A stretch of DNA of 64,000 nt from Streptomyces deccanensis (GTDB lineage: Bacteria; Actinomycetota; Actinomycetes; Streptomycetales; Streptomycetaceae): assembly GCF_022385335.1 (NCBI RefSeq), contig NZ_CP092431.1:7936001-8000000 (forward strand), written 5' to 3'. Under the pieces are notes generated by a model that saw only the letters and a list, made by a program, of their open reading frames with translations, made no database searches and was not told the origin of the DNA. The position numbers and the translations under genes are program-made. Each line of letters begins with the position of its first letter. Position 1 is the stretch's first letter. Shown one piece after another: positions 49,928-58,758 of this stretch.

Positions 49928-50608
49928 ATGGCCGACCTCCACCGCGACCTCGACATCGACGCCGTCACCGCCACTCCCGGCCCCGATCTGCTCACCCCCG
50001 ACAACTGCGCGGTCCTGTTCGTGGACCACCAGCCGCAGATGTTCTTCGGCACCGGCAGCGGTGACCGCACCGCGATCATCGACGCGACCGTGGGGCTGGC
50101 CAAGGCCGCCAAGGTCTTCGACGTGCCGGTGGTCCTCAGCACGGTGGCCGCCGAGTCCTTCTCCGGCCCGCTCCTGCCGCAGCTCGCGGACGTCTTCCCC
50201 GACCGGAAGACCATCGACCGTACGACGATGAACGCCTGGGAGGACGTCGCCTTCGTCGAGGCGGTGAAGGCGACCGGTCGGCCGAAACTCGTCATCGCCG
50301 GCCTGTGGACCGAGGTGTGCGTCGTGCTTCCCGCCCTGTCCGCACTCACCCAGGGCTACGAGGTCTACGTCGTCACCGACGCGTCCGGCGGGGTCAGCCC
50401 GCAGGCCCACGAGCACGCCGTGCAGCGGATGATCCAGGCGGGCGCGGTACCGGTCACCTGGCTGCAGGTGCTCCTGGAGTTCCAGCGCGACTGGGCCCGT
50501 ACGGAGACGTACGGGCCCACCACCGAGGTGGTCAAGGAACACGGCGGCGCCTACGGACTCGGGATCGTCTACGCCGAGGCCGTCATCGGCGAGCACGCGG
50601 CGGGCTGA
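49928..50608 (+). CDS. Isochorismatase-family cysteine hydrolase (YcaC-like)
   Basis: 226 aa. Asp33 in LFVDHQPQMFF and nucleophile Cys131 in GLWTEVCVVLPALSAL, with TTMNAWEDVAFVEAVKATGRPKLVIAG matching YcaC-type enzymes. A cis-peptide stretch (VTDASGGVSPQAHEHAVQRMIQAGAVPVTW) is retained. Probable amidase-like hydrolase; substrate unknown. ATG follows GGAAGGA. Its 3' end overlaps the converging AraC gene by 26 bases. Confidence 0.9.
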   Translation: MADLHRDLDIDAVTATPGPDLLTPDNCAVLFVDHQPQMFFGTGSGDRTAIIDATVGLAKAAKVFDVPVVLSTVAAESFSGPLLPQLADVFPDRKTIDRTTMNAWEDVAFVEAVKATGRPKLVIAGLWTEVCVVLPALSALTQGYEVYVVTDASGGVSPQAHEHAVQRMIQAGAVPVTWLQVLLEFQRDWARTETYGPTTEVVKEHGGAYGLGIVYAEAVIGEHAAG

Positions 50609-51620
50609 GGGACGGGCTGAGGGAGGGGCTGACGGACGGGCTGCGGAGCGGGTCGTCCGTCGGCGGGGGCGGGGCCGGCCGGGGCCGGCGGTCGCGGAGC
50701 GGTGTGCCCCGGCCGCCGGCCTGGCCCTGTCCCGCCGAGTCCCGCCACTCGCTCGGTGACATGCCGTACGCCGCCCGGAACACCCGGCTGAAGTGGGTCG
50801 CGCTGAGGAAGCCCCAGCGGCCGGCGACCGAGGCGATGGTCCGACGGTTGCGGACGCCGAGCACCAGGTCGCGTCGGCACTCCTCCAGCCGTCGGCGCTG
50901 GACCCAGCGCCCCACGGACGTCCCCTCGTCCTGGAAGAGCCGGTGCAGATAGCGCACCGAGATGTGGTGGGCGCTCGCGATCACCTCGGGCGACAGGTCC
51001 GCGTCGGCCAGATGCTCGTCGATGAACCCCAGGACACGCGCCATCAGGGGCGACCGGCCCACCGGGGTGTCCGTCGGGTCGGCGCCCGGCGTACCGGTCC
51101 GAGTCCGGCCCAGCTGCTCCGCGGCGAGCGTGGCCAGCAGGTTCACCGCGTTCCGGGCGAGCATCTCGCCGACCGGGGGCTCCGCGGAGATCGCCGAGAC
51201 CGCCGTGTCGGCCAGTTCGGACAGGAACGGCGACAGCAGGGTCCCCAGCCGGGAGGACCGGGCGACCGGGTGCGTGACGACGCGCCGTAGGTCGTCGCCG
51301 CCGTCCTCCAGGCCCAGTTCCTCGTGCGGGACCAGGAAGACCTTGAGGCGGCAGTGCGCGGGGAAGTCCAGTAACGGCGGACGGTGCGCGTCGTAGAAGC
51401 AGATGTCCCCCGGCTGGAGCGAGAGGTCCGGGATGCGCGTGGGGGGCGCGAGGCGGGTTCCGTGCACCCCCACGAACAGATACGCGCCCCCGGCCCGTGC
51501 GGTCAGTCGGTACGCCCCGACGCCTGGCCGTCCCTCGCCGGGCAACTCGGCGGTGGTGCCGCCGAGGACGGCGATGCGGAGAGCCGCCGGCGCGATGGTG
51601 GCGATGTCGGACCTGGTCAT
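50583..51620 (-). CDS. AraC-family transcriptional regulator with TTA codon
   Basis: 345 aa. N-terminal cupin-like AraC_binding_2 region (ARAGGAYLFVGVHGTRL, LQPGDICFYDAHRPPLLDF), C-terminal pair of helix-turn-helix motifs (DLSPEVIASAHHISVRYLHRLFQDEGTSVGRWVQRRRLEECRRDL and TIASVAGRWGFLSATHFSRVFRAAYGMSPSEWR). The 40-residue tail has SPS/SPSLSP repeats encoded by 11-bp units, and runs into the neighbour gene. A TTA codon lies at 51372-51374 (PPLLDF), so expression should be bldA-dependent. ATG after GGAGG. Target genes cannot be told; no divergent partner. Confidence 0.88.
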   Translation of the reverse strand: MTRSDIATIAPAALRIAVLGGTTAELPGEGRPGVGAYRLTARAGGAYLFVGVHGTRLAPPTRIPDLSLQPGDICFYDAHRPPLLDFPAHCRLKVFLVPHEELGLEDGGDDLRRVVTHPVARSSRLGTLLSPFLSELADTAVSAISAEPPVGEMLARNAVNLLATLAAEQLGRTRTGTPGADPTDTPVGRSPLMARVLGFIDEHLADADLSPEVIASAHHISVRYLHRLFQDEGTSVGRWVQRRRLEECRRDLVLGVRNRRTIASVAGRWGFLSATHFSRVFRAAYGMSPSEWRDSAGQGQAGGRGTPLRDRRPRPAPPPPTDDPLRSPSVSPSLSPSLSPPRARR

Positions 51621-51710
51621 CTGTCTCTGCCTCCAAGGCCGTTCGAGCACACCGGTCGAGTACTGCATCCGGAGCCTAGGAAGGGAGATGTGAAAGAAGA
51701 GTGACCGTGA

Positions 51711-51729
51711 AGTGACGGCGATCGTCACT
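51711..51729 (-). terminator. Hairpin following the first SARP gene
   Basis: AGTGACG-GCGAT-CGTCACT, perfect 7-bp stem 16 bases past the TAG stop. Confidence 0.55.
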
Positions 51730-51744
51730 GGGTCGGGTGCCGGG

Positions 51745-53886
51745 CTAGTCGTCGCATGTCTCGGTGAGCTCGGTGAGCTCGGTGGCGAGGGCGCGCAGGA
51801 GTACGTGCTGGGTGTAGCGGCCGGGGGTGTGTTCCATGACGAGGTGCGCGTCGGCGAGGCCGTCGAGCAGGTGCCGGGCGCGTCGGACGGGGAGTCCGGC
51901 CAGGGCCGCGGCCGTGTCGGCGTCCAGGTCGGGGCCGGGGTGCAGGGACAGCAGCCGGAACAGCCGGGCGTGCTCCGGCGGCAGGCGGCGGTAGGAACGG
52001 GTGAGGACGGCGCGGAGGTCGGGTGTGCCGCCGGGCGCGGTGAACGCGTCGAGTTCTCGCGGGGAGTTCCGCAGCTCGGCCGCGAGATCAGCGAGGGGGC
52101 GGGAGGGCTGCTGGGCGGCACGGGCCGCGACGACCACGAGAGCCAACGGCAGCCGCCCGCACCGGTTCACGATCTCCTCGGCTGCGTCGGCTGCGTCGGC
52201 TGCGTCGGCTGCCTCGGTCTGCCCCGGCCACGCGGTTGCCGTGGGGCCCGGAGGCCGGTGGGGGTGGTCGAGGTGGGCCGTCAGAGTGGATCTGGCGTCC
52301 GTCGGTGACGGGAGGTTCAGGCGGAGTGGGTGGGCGCCCGACGCTATGAGGCCGGAGAGGGTGTTGCGGCTGGTGACCAGGGTCAGGGAGCCGGGGGACG
52401 CGGGCAGCAGGGGACGTACCTGCTCGGTGTCGGCCGCGTCGTCCAGCACCACGAGCAGCCGACGGTCGACCAGCAGGCTCCGGTACAGCCCGGCGAGCGA
52501 GTCCGTGCGGCGCGGCAGGCGTGCGGGCGGTACTCCGAGCGCGGTGAGGAGCGCGCGCAGTGCCGTGTCCGGGTGCAAGGGGGCGTCCTGCGGGTCGAAC
52601 CCCCGCAGTCCGACGTGCAGTTGACCGTCGGGGAACCGCTCGGCGACCGTGCGTGCCCAGCGCACCGCCAGGGCCGTCTTGCCGATGCCGGGCATCCCGC
52701 TGATCAGCACGGTGGCCGGTGCCCCTCCGGACGGGCCGACCCCGTCCGTGATCTCCGCAAGACGCCGGAGTTCGTCCCGTCTGCCGACGAAGACCTGGGG
52801 GGACGGCGGAAGGTGGGTGAGCGGCACGGCGGAGGGCGCGGCCGGCGACCCGTGCGGCCCACGCGAGGGCTCCGCCGGGCCGGCGGGACGGGTGGGCGGA
52901 GCGACCGGCCCTGTGGGCAGGGCACTCGGCCGTGTGGGCAAAGCGCCCGGCCCTGTGGGCAGGGCACCCTGCCGTGTGGGCATGGCACCCGGCTGTGTGG
53001 ACGGCGTCGGCGGGGCGGGTGGTCGCGGCGGGGGCCCCTCGTCGCGGAGCGCCCCGGTGTGCGGTCGTGGCTGAGTCCACTCCTGGCGGAGCACCCCGGT
53101 GTGCGCCCGCGTCAGGTCCGGGCCCGGTGTCACGCCCAACTCCTCGGCCAGCAGCCCGCGTACGCGCTCGTACGCGGTCAGCGCCTCCGCCTGGAGACCG
53201 GACGCGGCCAGGGCCATGACGAGGGCCGCGTGCAACGACTCGTCCAGGGGGTCGAGTTCGAGGGCCTGGCGCAGTCGCGGCAGCACCTGCTCGCTTCTCC
53301 CGCACAGGAGCGCCGCGTCGGCGGCCATCCTGGTCGTGCGGACCAACTCCCGTTCCACGTCCGCGAACACGGCGTGCTCCCGGACGGTGGCCGGGATCCC
53401 CCTCGCCACCGGGCCCCGCCACTCGCGCAGCGCGTCCACGAAGTACCTTGTCGCCGCCTCGGACCGCCCGGTGGCGGCGGCCCGCTTGCCCCGTTTGGTG
53501 AGCGCGCGGAAGCGCAGCAGGTCGACCTCGTCCTCGTCGGCGTCCAGCAGATAGCCGCCGGCGTGTCGCGGCAGCCGCCGTCCGGGCTCCCGGGGCGGCA
53601 GCCCGGGTTCGAGCAGCCGCCGCAGCGAACCGGCGTACCGGCGGACCACGTTCAGCGCACTCGCCGGTGCCCCCTCCGGCCACAGTACGTCGACGACCTC
53701 GCCCAACGGCACCACGCGGCCCGCCCGTACGACCAACAGCCCCAGCAGGGCTCGCTGTTGGGGGAAGCCGAGGTCGAGTTCCCGCTCGCCCCGGCGCACG
53801 CGCAGCGGCCCCAGCACGTCGAACCGCAGCGGCTCCCCCTGCCGGACGAGGGGGAGGGGCCGAACGGGGTCCGGGTCCTCGGTCAC
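51745..53886 (-). CDS. AfsR/SARP-type regulator with NB-ARC domain, no TPR
   Basis: 713 aa. SARP DNA-binding winged helix (LRFDVLGPLRVRRGERELDLGFPQQRALLGLLVVRAGRVVPLGEVVDVLW), bacterial transcriptional activation domain (VDLLRFRALTKRGKRAA ... LGVTPGPDL), a Pro/Thr-rich linker of about 70 residues with tandem (L)PTGPGALPTRPSA units, then NB-ARC: ISGMPGIGKTALAVRWA, RRLLVVLDDAAD, LPASPGSLTLVTSRN. Ends after the winged NB-ARC extension; the usual C-terminal TPRs are missing. A 9-bp repeat gives AADAADAADAAEE in the ATPase part. GTG overlaps the previous stop (GTGA), so translation is coupled. Confidence 0.9.
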   Translation of the reverse strand: MTEDPDPVRPLPLVRQGEPLRFDVLGPLRVRRGERELDLGFPQQRALLGLLVVRAGRVVPLGEVVDVLWPEGAPASALNVVRRYAGSLRRLLEPGLPPREPGRRLPRHAGGYLLDADEDEVDLLRFRALTKRGKRAAATGRSEAATRYFVDALREWRGPVARGIPATVREHAVFADVERELVRTTRMAADAALLCGRSEQVLPRLRQALELDPLDESLHAALVMALAASGLQAEALTAYERVRGLLAEELGVTPGPDLTRAHTGVLRQEWTQPRPHTGALRDEGPPPRPPAPPTPSTQPGAMPTRQGALPTGPGALPTRPSALPTGPVAPPTRPAGPAEPSRGPHGSPAAPSAVPLTHLPPSPQVFVGRRDELRRLAEITDGVGPSGGAPATVLISGMPGIGKTALAVRWARTVAERFPDGQLHVGLRGFDPQDAPLHPDTALRALLTALGVPPARLPRRTDSLAGLYRSLLVDRRLLVVLDDAADTEQVRPLLPASPGSLTLVTSRNTLSGLIASGAHPLRLNLPSPTDARSTLTAHLDHPHRPPGPTATAWPGQTEAADAADAADAAEEIVNRCGRLPLALVVVAARAAQQPSRPLADLAAELRNSPRELDAFTAPGGTPDLRAVLTRSYRRLPPEHARLFRLLSLHPGPDLDADTAAALAGLPVRRARHLLDGLADAHLVMEHTPGRYTQHVLLRALATELTELTETCDD

Positions 53887-56834
53887 GCGTATCGCTCGCT
53901 CGTGGTGAGCAGCGCCCGGACCTGGTCGGCGTCCGGGTGGCCGAGGGTGATGAGGAGGGTGAGGGCCTGCTGCCGGACCTCGACGGCGGCGGCGTGGTCG
54001 CTCATCGCGGCATGGGTGTCGCCGATGCTGACGAGGGTGCAGGCCTCCAGGTAGGGAACGCCCAACTCCCGGTAGAGGGCGAGCGCGTGGCCGTAGCCGA
54101 GGAGGGCGTTCGGGTGGCGCCCGAGGTGGTGGTGGGCGTACGCGATGGTGTGCCAGGTCGCGGCCTCGCCGTAGCGGTCGCCGAGTTCCCGGAGCAGGGC
54201 CAGGGCCTGGTGGCAGTGGCTCAGCGCCTCCTGGTGCTCGCCGAGCAGTGCGTGGTACCAGCCGACGGAGTTGAGCACACTGGCGTACGCGGCGCGGCGA
54301 CCGCTGTCCCGGAAGAGCTCCATGGCCAGCCGGTTGTGGCGGAGGGCGCCGGGCAGGTCCCCCTCCTGGTCGTGGGTCCAGCCGAGGCTGCGATGGGTGT
54401 CGGCCCGCCCGACGGTGTCGCCCGACTCGGTGAAGAGCGCCAGCGCGCGGTCGAGGCGGAGACGGGCCGACCCGTGCAGACCGAGCCTGCTCTCGGCCCG
54501 GGCCAGCGCGCGCAGGCCCCTGGCCTCCCACAAGGGATCGGCCGTCCGGAGCGCCGCGTCGAGCGCGATCCGCTGGACGGTCGTCCAGTCGTGCCAGTGC
54601 CCTCGCCGGTCGAAGAATGGCTCCAGCGACCAGGCGAGCAGACACGCCACCCGGTCGCGGCCGGACCGGGCCGCCGCCCCGACAACGGCCAGCAGCACCG
54701 GATACTCGGCGGTCAGCCAGGCCAGCGCCTGCGGGTGGTCGGCGAGCGGTTCGGCGTGGACGCCGGGCGGGAGCGGACCCGGCGGCATCGGATCCGCGTG
54801 CGGCGCGAGGAGCGGCTCGGCGGTGTGCGCGGTGTGCAGGTAGTACGCGTACAGCCGGTCGGCGGCCGCCTCCCGCGCGTCCTCCGGGTGCTGCTCCTCC
54901 AGGAGTTCGGCCGCGTGGGCGCGCAGCAGGTCGTGCAGGGCGTACCGGCCGGGCGCGGGCTCGCCCACGAGGTGGACGCCGGCCAGTTCGGCGAGGAGGG
55001 ACCGGGTGCGGCGCGGGGACAGCCGGGCGAGCGACGCCGTCGCCGCCACGGAGAAGTCGGGGCCGGGATGCAGGGCGAGCAGAGGGAAGAGGAGGGCCGC
55101 CTCGGCCGACACGGCACCCAGCGACCAGGAGAACACCGCCGCGACGTTCGCCGCCGTGTCCGTCCGGCTGAACGCGTCCAGGCTGCCGTGCGCCGCGCGC
55201 AGTTCCGCCGCGATCGCCGACAACGGGAAGTCCGGGTGCGTGGCGGCCCGCGCCGCGACACAGGCCAGCGCCAGCGGCAGTCCCCCGCACATGGTCGCGA
55301 TCTCCGCCACCGCCCGCGCCTCGCCCGCGAGCCGCGCGGCCCCCAGTCTGCGTTCAAGGAACGACCGCGCCTGCGCGGTGTCCAGCGGACGCAACGCCAG
55401 GGTGTGCGCGCCGTGCGCGGAGACCAGGCCCGACAACTGGTCGCGGCTCGTCACGATGGTCAGACAGCCGGGCGTCCCGGGCAGCAGGGGACGCACCTGC
55501 TCGGTGTCCCGGGCGTTGTCCAGCAGCACCAGGAACCGCCGTCCCGCCAACAGGCTGCGGTACAGCGCGGCCTGGGCGTCGACGCCGTGCGGTACGCGTT
55601 CCGGCGATACGCCCAGCGCGTCGAGGAAGACCCGCACGGCTTCGCCGGACCCCATCACCCTGCCCGAGGGCGCGAAGCCCCTGAGATTGACGTAGAGCTG
55701 CCCGTCCGGGAAGCGGTCCGCGACCCGGTGGGCCCAGTGCACGGCGAGCGTGGTCTTCCCGATACCGGCCATCCCGGCGATGGCGCTGATGACGACGGTG
55801 CCGGGGCCGCTGTCGCCGTCGTCGGTGAGAAGCGCCAGCACCTGCTCCAGCTCGGCACGACGACCGGTGAACGTCGGTAGGTCGTGGGGGAGTTGGGCGG
55901 GGGTGGTGGTCGGTGGCGACTGTGGGGCTGGGGTGGGGGTGGGCGCGGGCGTGGGCGGGGGTGTGGGGACGGGAGCTGAGGGCTCGGGTGAGGCAGAGAT
56001 CGGGGTCAGGGTTGGGGCCGGGGCCGGGGCCGAGGTTGGGGTCGGTGCCGAGTTCGGCAGCCCCGTGCCGTGCAGTACCGCTCGGTGGGCGGCGCGGAGT
56101 TCCGGCCCCGGGTCGATGCCCAGTTCCTCGGCGAGCCTCGCGCGGGCGGCGCGGTAGGTGCTCAGCGCCCGCGCCTCGTGCCCGGTGGCGGCCAGGGTGC
56201 GGACGAGCCGCGCCAGCAGGGGTTCGTCCAGCGGCGCGTCGCTCGCGGCCTCCTGGAGCAGGTGCAGCACGGCGGCCGGGGTGCCGGCCCGGAGCGCCGC
56301 GTCGGCCGCGTCCCGTACGGCCGCCGTTCGTTCCCGGTCCACCGCCGGGAACCCCGCGCGCTCCCGCACCTCGGCGGGGAGCCCGGCGCCGGCCGGGCCC
56401 CGCCACAGCGCCAGCGCCTCGGTCAGGAGTTCCACGACCCGTGCCGCCGACTCCCGCGTGTCGCCGGCGAGCCGGCTCGCCTCGTCCCGCAGCCGGCGGA
56501 ACTCCAGCAGGTCCAGGGAGTCGGCGTCGACCAGGAGCCGGTATCCGCCGGCGTCCCGTATCAGCCACCGTCCGGCGGCACGGGTGGGCAGGCCCGGCTC
56601 CAACAGCCGTCGTAGCGACCCCACATGGCGTCGGACCACATTCACCGCGCTGTCCGGCGGTCGCCCGCCCCACAGCACGTCGACGATCTCGCTCACCGTC
56701 ACGGGCTGTCCCGCCCGCACCAGCAACAGCCCCAGCAGCGCCCTCTCCTGCGGACGCCCCGGCGCGGGTTCCACCCCCGCCCGCTCCACGCGGACCGACC
56801 CCAGAACCGCGAACCGCACCGGCTCCAGCGCCAA
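53883..56834 (-). CDS. AfsR-type SARP regulator with NB-ARC and TPR domains
   Basis: 983 aa from TTG at 56834, seven bases after AGGAGGGG. Winged helix (VRFAVLGSVRVERAGVEPAPGRPQERALLGLLLVRAG), BTAD (LDLLEFRRLRDEASRLAG ... LGIDPGPELRAAH), a 55-residue PT/PA-rich linker, NB-ARC (SAIAGMAGIGKTTLAVHWA, RRFLVLLDNARDTEQV, LPLALACVAARAATHP), then several TPRs (from about PLWEARGLRALARAESRLG). Same architecture as AfsR, which activates secondary metabolism. No biosynthetic genes lie alongside; targets unknown. Coupled to the shorter SARP gene. Confidence 0.9.
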   Translation of the reverse strand: MALEPVRFAVLGSVRVERAGVEPAPGRPQERALLGLLLVRAGQPVTVSEIVDVLWGGRPPDSAVNVVRRHVGSLRRLLEPGLPTRAAGRWLIRDAGGYRLLVDADSLDLLEFRRLRDEASRLAGDTRESAARVVELLTEALALWRGPAGAGLPAEVRERAGFPAVDRERTAAVRDAADAALRAGTPAAVLHLLQEAASDAPLDEPLLARLVRTLAATGHEARALSTYRAARARLAEELGIDPGPELRAAHRAVLHGTGLPNSAPTPTSAPAPAPTLTPISASPEPSAPVPTPPPTPAPTPTPAPQSPPTTTPAQLPHDLPTFTGRRAELEQVLALLTDDGDSGPGTVVISAIAGMAGIGKTTLAVHWAHRVADRFPDGQLYVNLRGFAPSGRVMGSGEAVRVFLDALGVSPERVPHGVDAQAALYRSLLAGRRFLVLLDNARDTEQVRPLLPGTPGCLTIVTSRDQLSGLVSAHGAHTLALRPLDTAQARSFLERRLGAARLAGEARAVAEIATMCGGLPLALACVAARAATHPDFPLSAIAAELRAAHGSLDAFSRTDTAANVAAVFSWSLGAVSAEAALLFPLLALHPGPDFSVAATASLARLSPRRTRSLLAELAGVHLVGEPAPGRYALHDLLRAHAAELLEEQHPEDAREAAADRLYAYYLHTAHTAEPLLAPHADPMPPGPLPPGVHAEPLADHPQALAWLTAEYPVLLAVVGAAARSGRDRVACLLAWSLEPFFDRRGHWHDWTTVQRIALDAALRTADPLWEARGLRALARAESRLGLHGSARLRLDRALALFTESGDTVGRADTHRSLGWTHDQEGDLPGALRHNRLAMELFRDSGRRAAYASVLNSVGWYHALLGEHQEALSHCHQALALLRELGDRYGEAATWHTIAYAHHHLGRHPNALLGYGHALALYRELGVPYLEACTLVSIGDTHAAMSDHAAAVEVRQQALTLLITLGHPDADQVRALLTTSERYA

Positions 56835-56847
56835 TTGCCCCTCCTGA

Positions 56848-56866
56848 TATCTCGTATCTCGTATCT
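56848..56866 (-). repeat. Tandem TATCTCG units before the SARP ribosome site
   Basis: TATCTCG repeated 2.7 times, immediately upstream of AGGAGGGG on the other strand. A direct repeat GTTACC (56901 and 56911, 10 bp apart) follows; such pairs are the type of site SARPs bind. Confidence 0.4.
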
Positions 56867-56949
56867 TCCTCGCGCCCCATGACCTTACGTGAGACCGCGA
56901 GTTACCGAGAGTTACCCGCACGTATCGGCCCCAGGGCTTGACTACGTCA

Positions 56950-56961
56950 GAAAGCGCTTGC
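56950..56961. promoter_or_regulatory. LacI/CRE-like palindrome between SARP and beta-helix genes
   Basis: GAAAGCGCTTGC with the perfect core AAGCGCTT (56952-56959). It overlaps a possible promoter for the beta-helix gene (TTGCCA at 56959-56964, TAGGAA 16 bases later). The rest of the 341-base gap 56835-57175 shows no gene. Confidence 0.45.
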
Positions 56962-57175
56962 CACACTCGCGGCCCGCCATAGGAATCGTCTGCCGCCGCA
57001 TCGCCGCACCGCCGTACCACCCGGGAGCGCCGTACGCATCCGCGTCACTCCAGGTCGTCGGCCCGCCGAGCCTCTCGACCGTGGACGACTCGGTCGAAAC
57101 GAGTTCGACGAGGAGGCCGTGGCGAACGGTGAAACGCACGGCAGGCGGGCCGAACCCCCCACAGGAGAAGCCGAG

Positions 57176-58495
57176 ATGGGACGCATCGCCGACCGCAGAG
57201 CCGCAGCCCCCGCACCGACCGCGACACCCCTCACGCCCCCCACCCCCACCATGTCCACCACCCCCACGACCTCCACCACCCGTCCGACCCCCCGCCATAC
57301 CCGCGCCCGCACCCGCGCCCTCGTCACCGCCGCCTGTGCCACCGCCCTGCTCACCGGTGCCGCCGCGTTGACCGCCCCCGCCGCCCCCGCCGGCCCGGCC
57401 GCGGAACTGGCCGCGGCGCCGGTCGCCGCCGAGGCGGGGGCCGCGGCGTGCGGCGAGGGCGCGTACCAGGCGGAGGCCGTGCTCAGCGGCAGCACCTGGA
57501 CCGCCCGGCGCGGCAGCACGGTCACGTACACCGGAACCGACATGCGCGCGGCGATGCAGGCCGCCGTCAACAGCCTCACCGCCGGGCGGACCTCGAAGGA
57601 ACGCGTCGTCGTGCGCGGTTCCGGCTCCATCGGCGCGGGCTCCCGGGTCTCGCTGCCGAGCTACACCGTGCTCGACGTGTGCGGCACGATCAACGTCACC
57701 GGCACCGGCTCCGGCGACCAGGCGCCGGTGTACTCCCGGGGCACCCGTGACATCGAGGTCCAGCACCTCAACCTCACCGGCACCCCGCTGTACGGGATCT
57801 TCCTGCGCAACGTCCAGAACGTCGTCCTCGGCCAGCTCGACATGCGTCTGACGCGCGGGCTCGGCGTCCGGATCGACAACCGGGGCGACACCAGCCAGTG
57901 GACGCGCAACGTCAGGATCGACAACGTGTACGTGTCCGGGGCGAGCAGTCACGCGGTCGAGACGTACGGCGTCGACGGGCTCACCGTGGGCACGGTGACC
58001 GCCCGCAACGTGGGCGAGTCCGGACTGCTCCTCAACCAGACGATCAACGCCACGGTCACCAAGGTCGACGCGGACGGCGCGGGCGCCGGCACCGGCTACG
58101 CGGCCTTCCGCATGGCCAACCGCAACGGCCGTGTGGGCAGCGCCTATCCGACCAACATCCGGGTCGGCGAGGTGATCGCGCGCGGCGGCGGACGCGGCGT
58201 CTTCTGTGTCTCCGAGAGCGGCGGCGCGGTCATCGACCGGATCAACCTCACCAACACGGGCAACAACGCGATCCTGATCGAGAACTGCTACAACGTGAAC
58301 CTGGCGGCCCAGAGCGGCACGGTCTCCGGCGGTGGTGAGATCCGGCTCGCGGCGCGGTCGGAATTCGCCAACAACCGGGACATCACCGTCCAGAACCTGA
58401 CGGTCACCAACTCGTCCATCAGGGAGAGCCCCTGCGGCGAGAACACCACCTTCCGCAACAACCGCCTGGTCAACAGCTCCCAGACCATCTGCTGA
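57176..58495 (+). CDS. Secreted right-handed beta-helix protein (pectate-lyase fold)
   Basis: 439 aa. ATG at 57176 after AGGAGAA gives a 60-residue Pro/Thr-rich N-terminus before the export signal (RARTRALVTAACATALLTGAAALTAPAAPA); the ATG at 57251 would be a shorter, cleaner signal peptide and cannot be excluded. Mature part is parallel beta-helix coils with repeated N/G-V patterns: VLDVCGTINVTG, GIFLRNVQNVVLGQL, GVRIDNRGDTSQWTRNVRIDNVYVSG, AILIENCYNVNLA, REIRLA-type coils, NRDITVQNLTVTNSSI. Active-site residues of pectate lyases were not identified, so enzymatic type (lyase or hydrolase) is open. Stands ahead of the MFS/GH35 genes, suggesting plant polysaccharide use. Confidence 0.82.
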   Translation: MGRIADRRAAAPAPTATPLTPPTPTMSTTPTTSTTRPTPRHTRARTRALVTAACATALLTGAAALTAPAAPAGPAAELAAAPVAAEAGAAACGEGAYQAEAVLSGSTWTARRGSTVTYTGTDMRAAMQAAVNSLTAGRTSKERVVVRGSGSIGAGSRVSLPSYTVLDVCGTINVTGTGSGDQAPVYSRGTRDIEVQHLNLTGTPLYGIFLRNVQNVVLGQLDMRLTRGLGVRIDNRGDTSQWTRNVRIDNVYVSGASSHAVETYGVDGLTVGTVTARNVGESGLLLNQTINATVTKVDADGAGAGTGYAAFRMANRNGRVGSAYPTNIRVGEVIARGGGRGVFCVSESGGAVIDRINLTNTGNNAILIENCYNVNLAAQSGTVSGGGEIRLAARSEFANNRDITVQNLTVTNSSIRESPCGENTTFRNNRLVNSSQTIC

Positions 58496-58509
58496 CCGGC
58501 CCCACCACA

Positions 58510-58542
58510 GGGCGCGCCCGGCACCCGCTCCCGGGCGCGCCC
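58510..58542 (+). terminator. Terminator of the beta-helix gene
   Basis: Perfect 12-bp arms GGGCGCGCCCGG and CCGGGCGCGCCC, nine-base loop, 15 bases past the stop. So the MFS/GH35 genes need their own promoter. Confidence 0.8.
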
Positions 58543-58694
58543 GCCCCTGCGCTCCCGGCGCGACCGCCCCCGGCTCGGGCCCGACCCTGCGCCGTCCCTC
58601 GCCCCCTTCGCGCCGGGCCGACGCTCTCCGCGCCACGCTCCCTCCGGCTGACGCCGCACCCGCACCGCTCGGTCACCCAGGCCTGCGGGCAACC

Positions 58695-58727
58695 TTGACG
58701 GCGGTGATGTTACCGGTAACACTGCGA
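58695..58727 (+). promoter_or_regulatory. Promoter of MFS-GH35 operon with LacI-type operator
   Basis: -35-like TTGACG (58695-58700), 17-base spacer, -10-like AACACT. The perfect 14-bp palindrome TGTTACCGGTAACA (58708-58721) overlaps spacer and -10, the position for a repressor. Core CCGG matches the mannoside operators; a cognate LacI is not seen in the window. Confidence 0.75.
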
Positions 58728-58758
58728 GTGGCCCAGTCACGGAGAGGCGGAGTTCCGC

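Noticed and set aside
51745..56834. SARP pair as part of an antibiotic gene cluster
   Set aside because: Neighbours are hydrolases, a cysteine hydrolase and sugar genes; no polyketide, peptide or terpene biosynthetic gene is in range.
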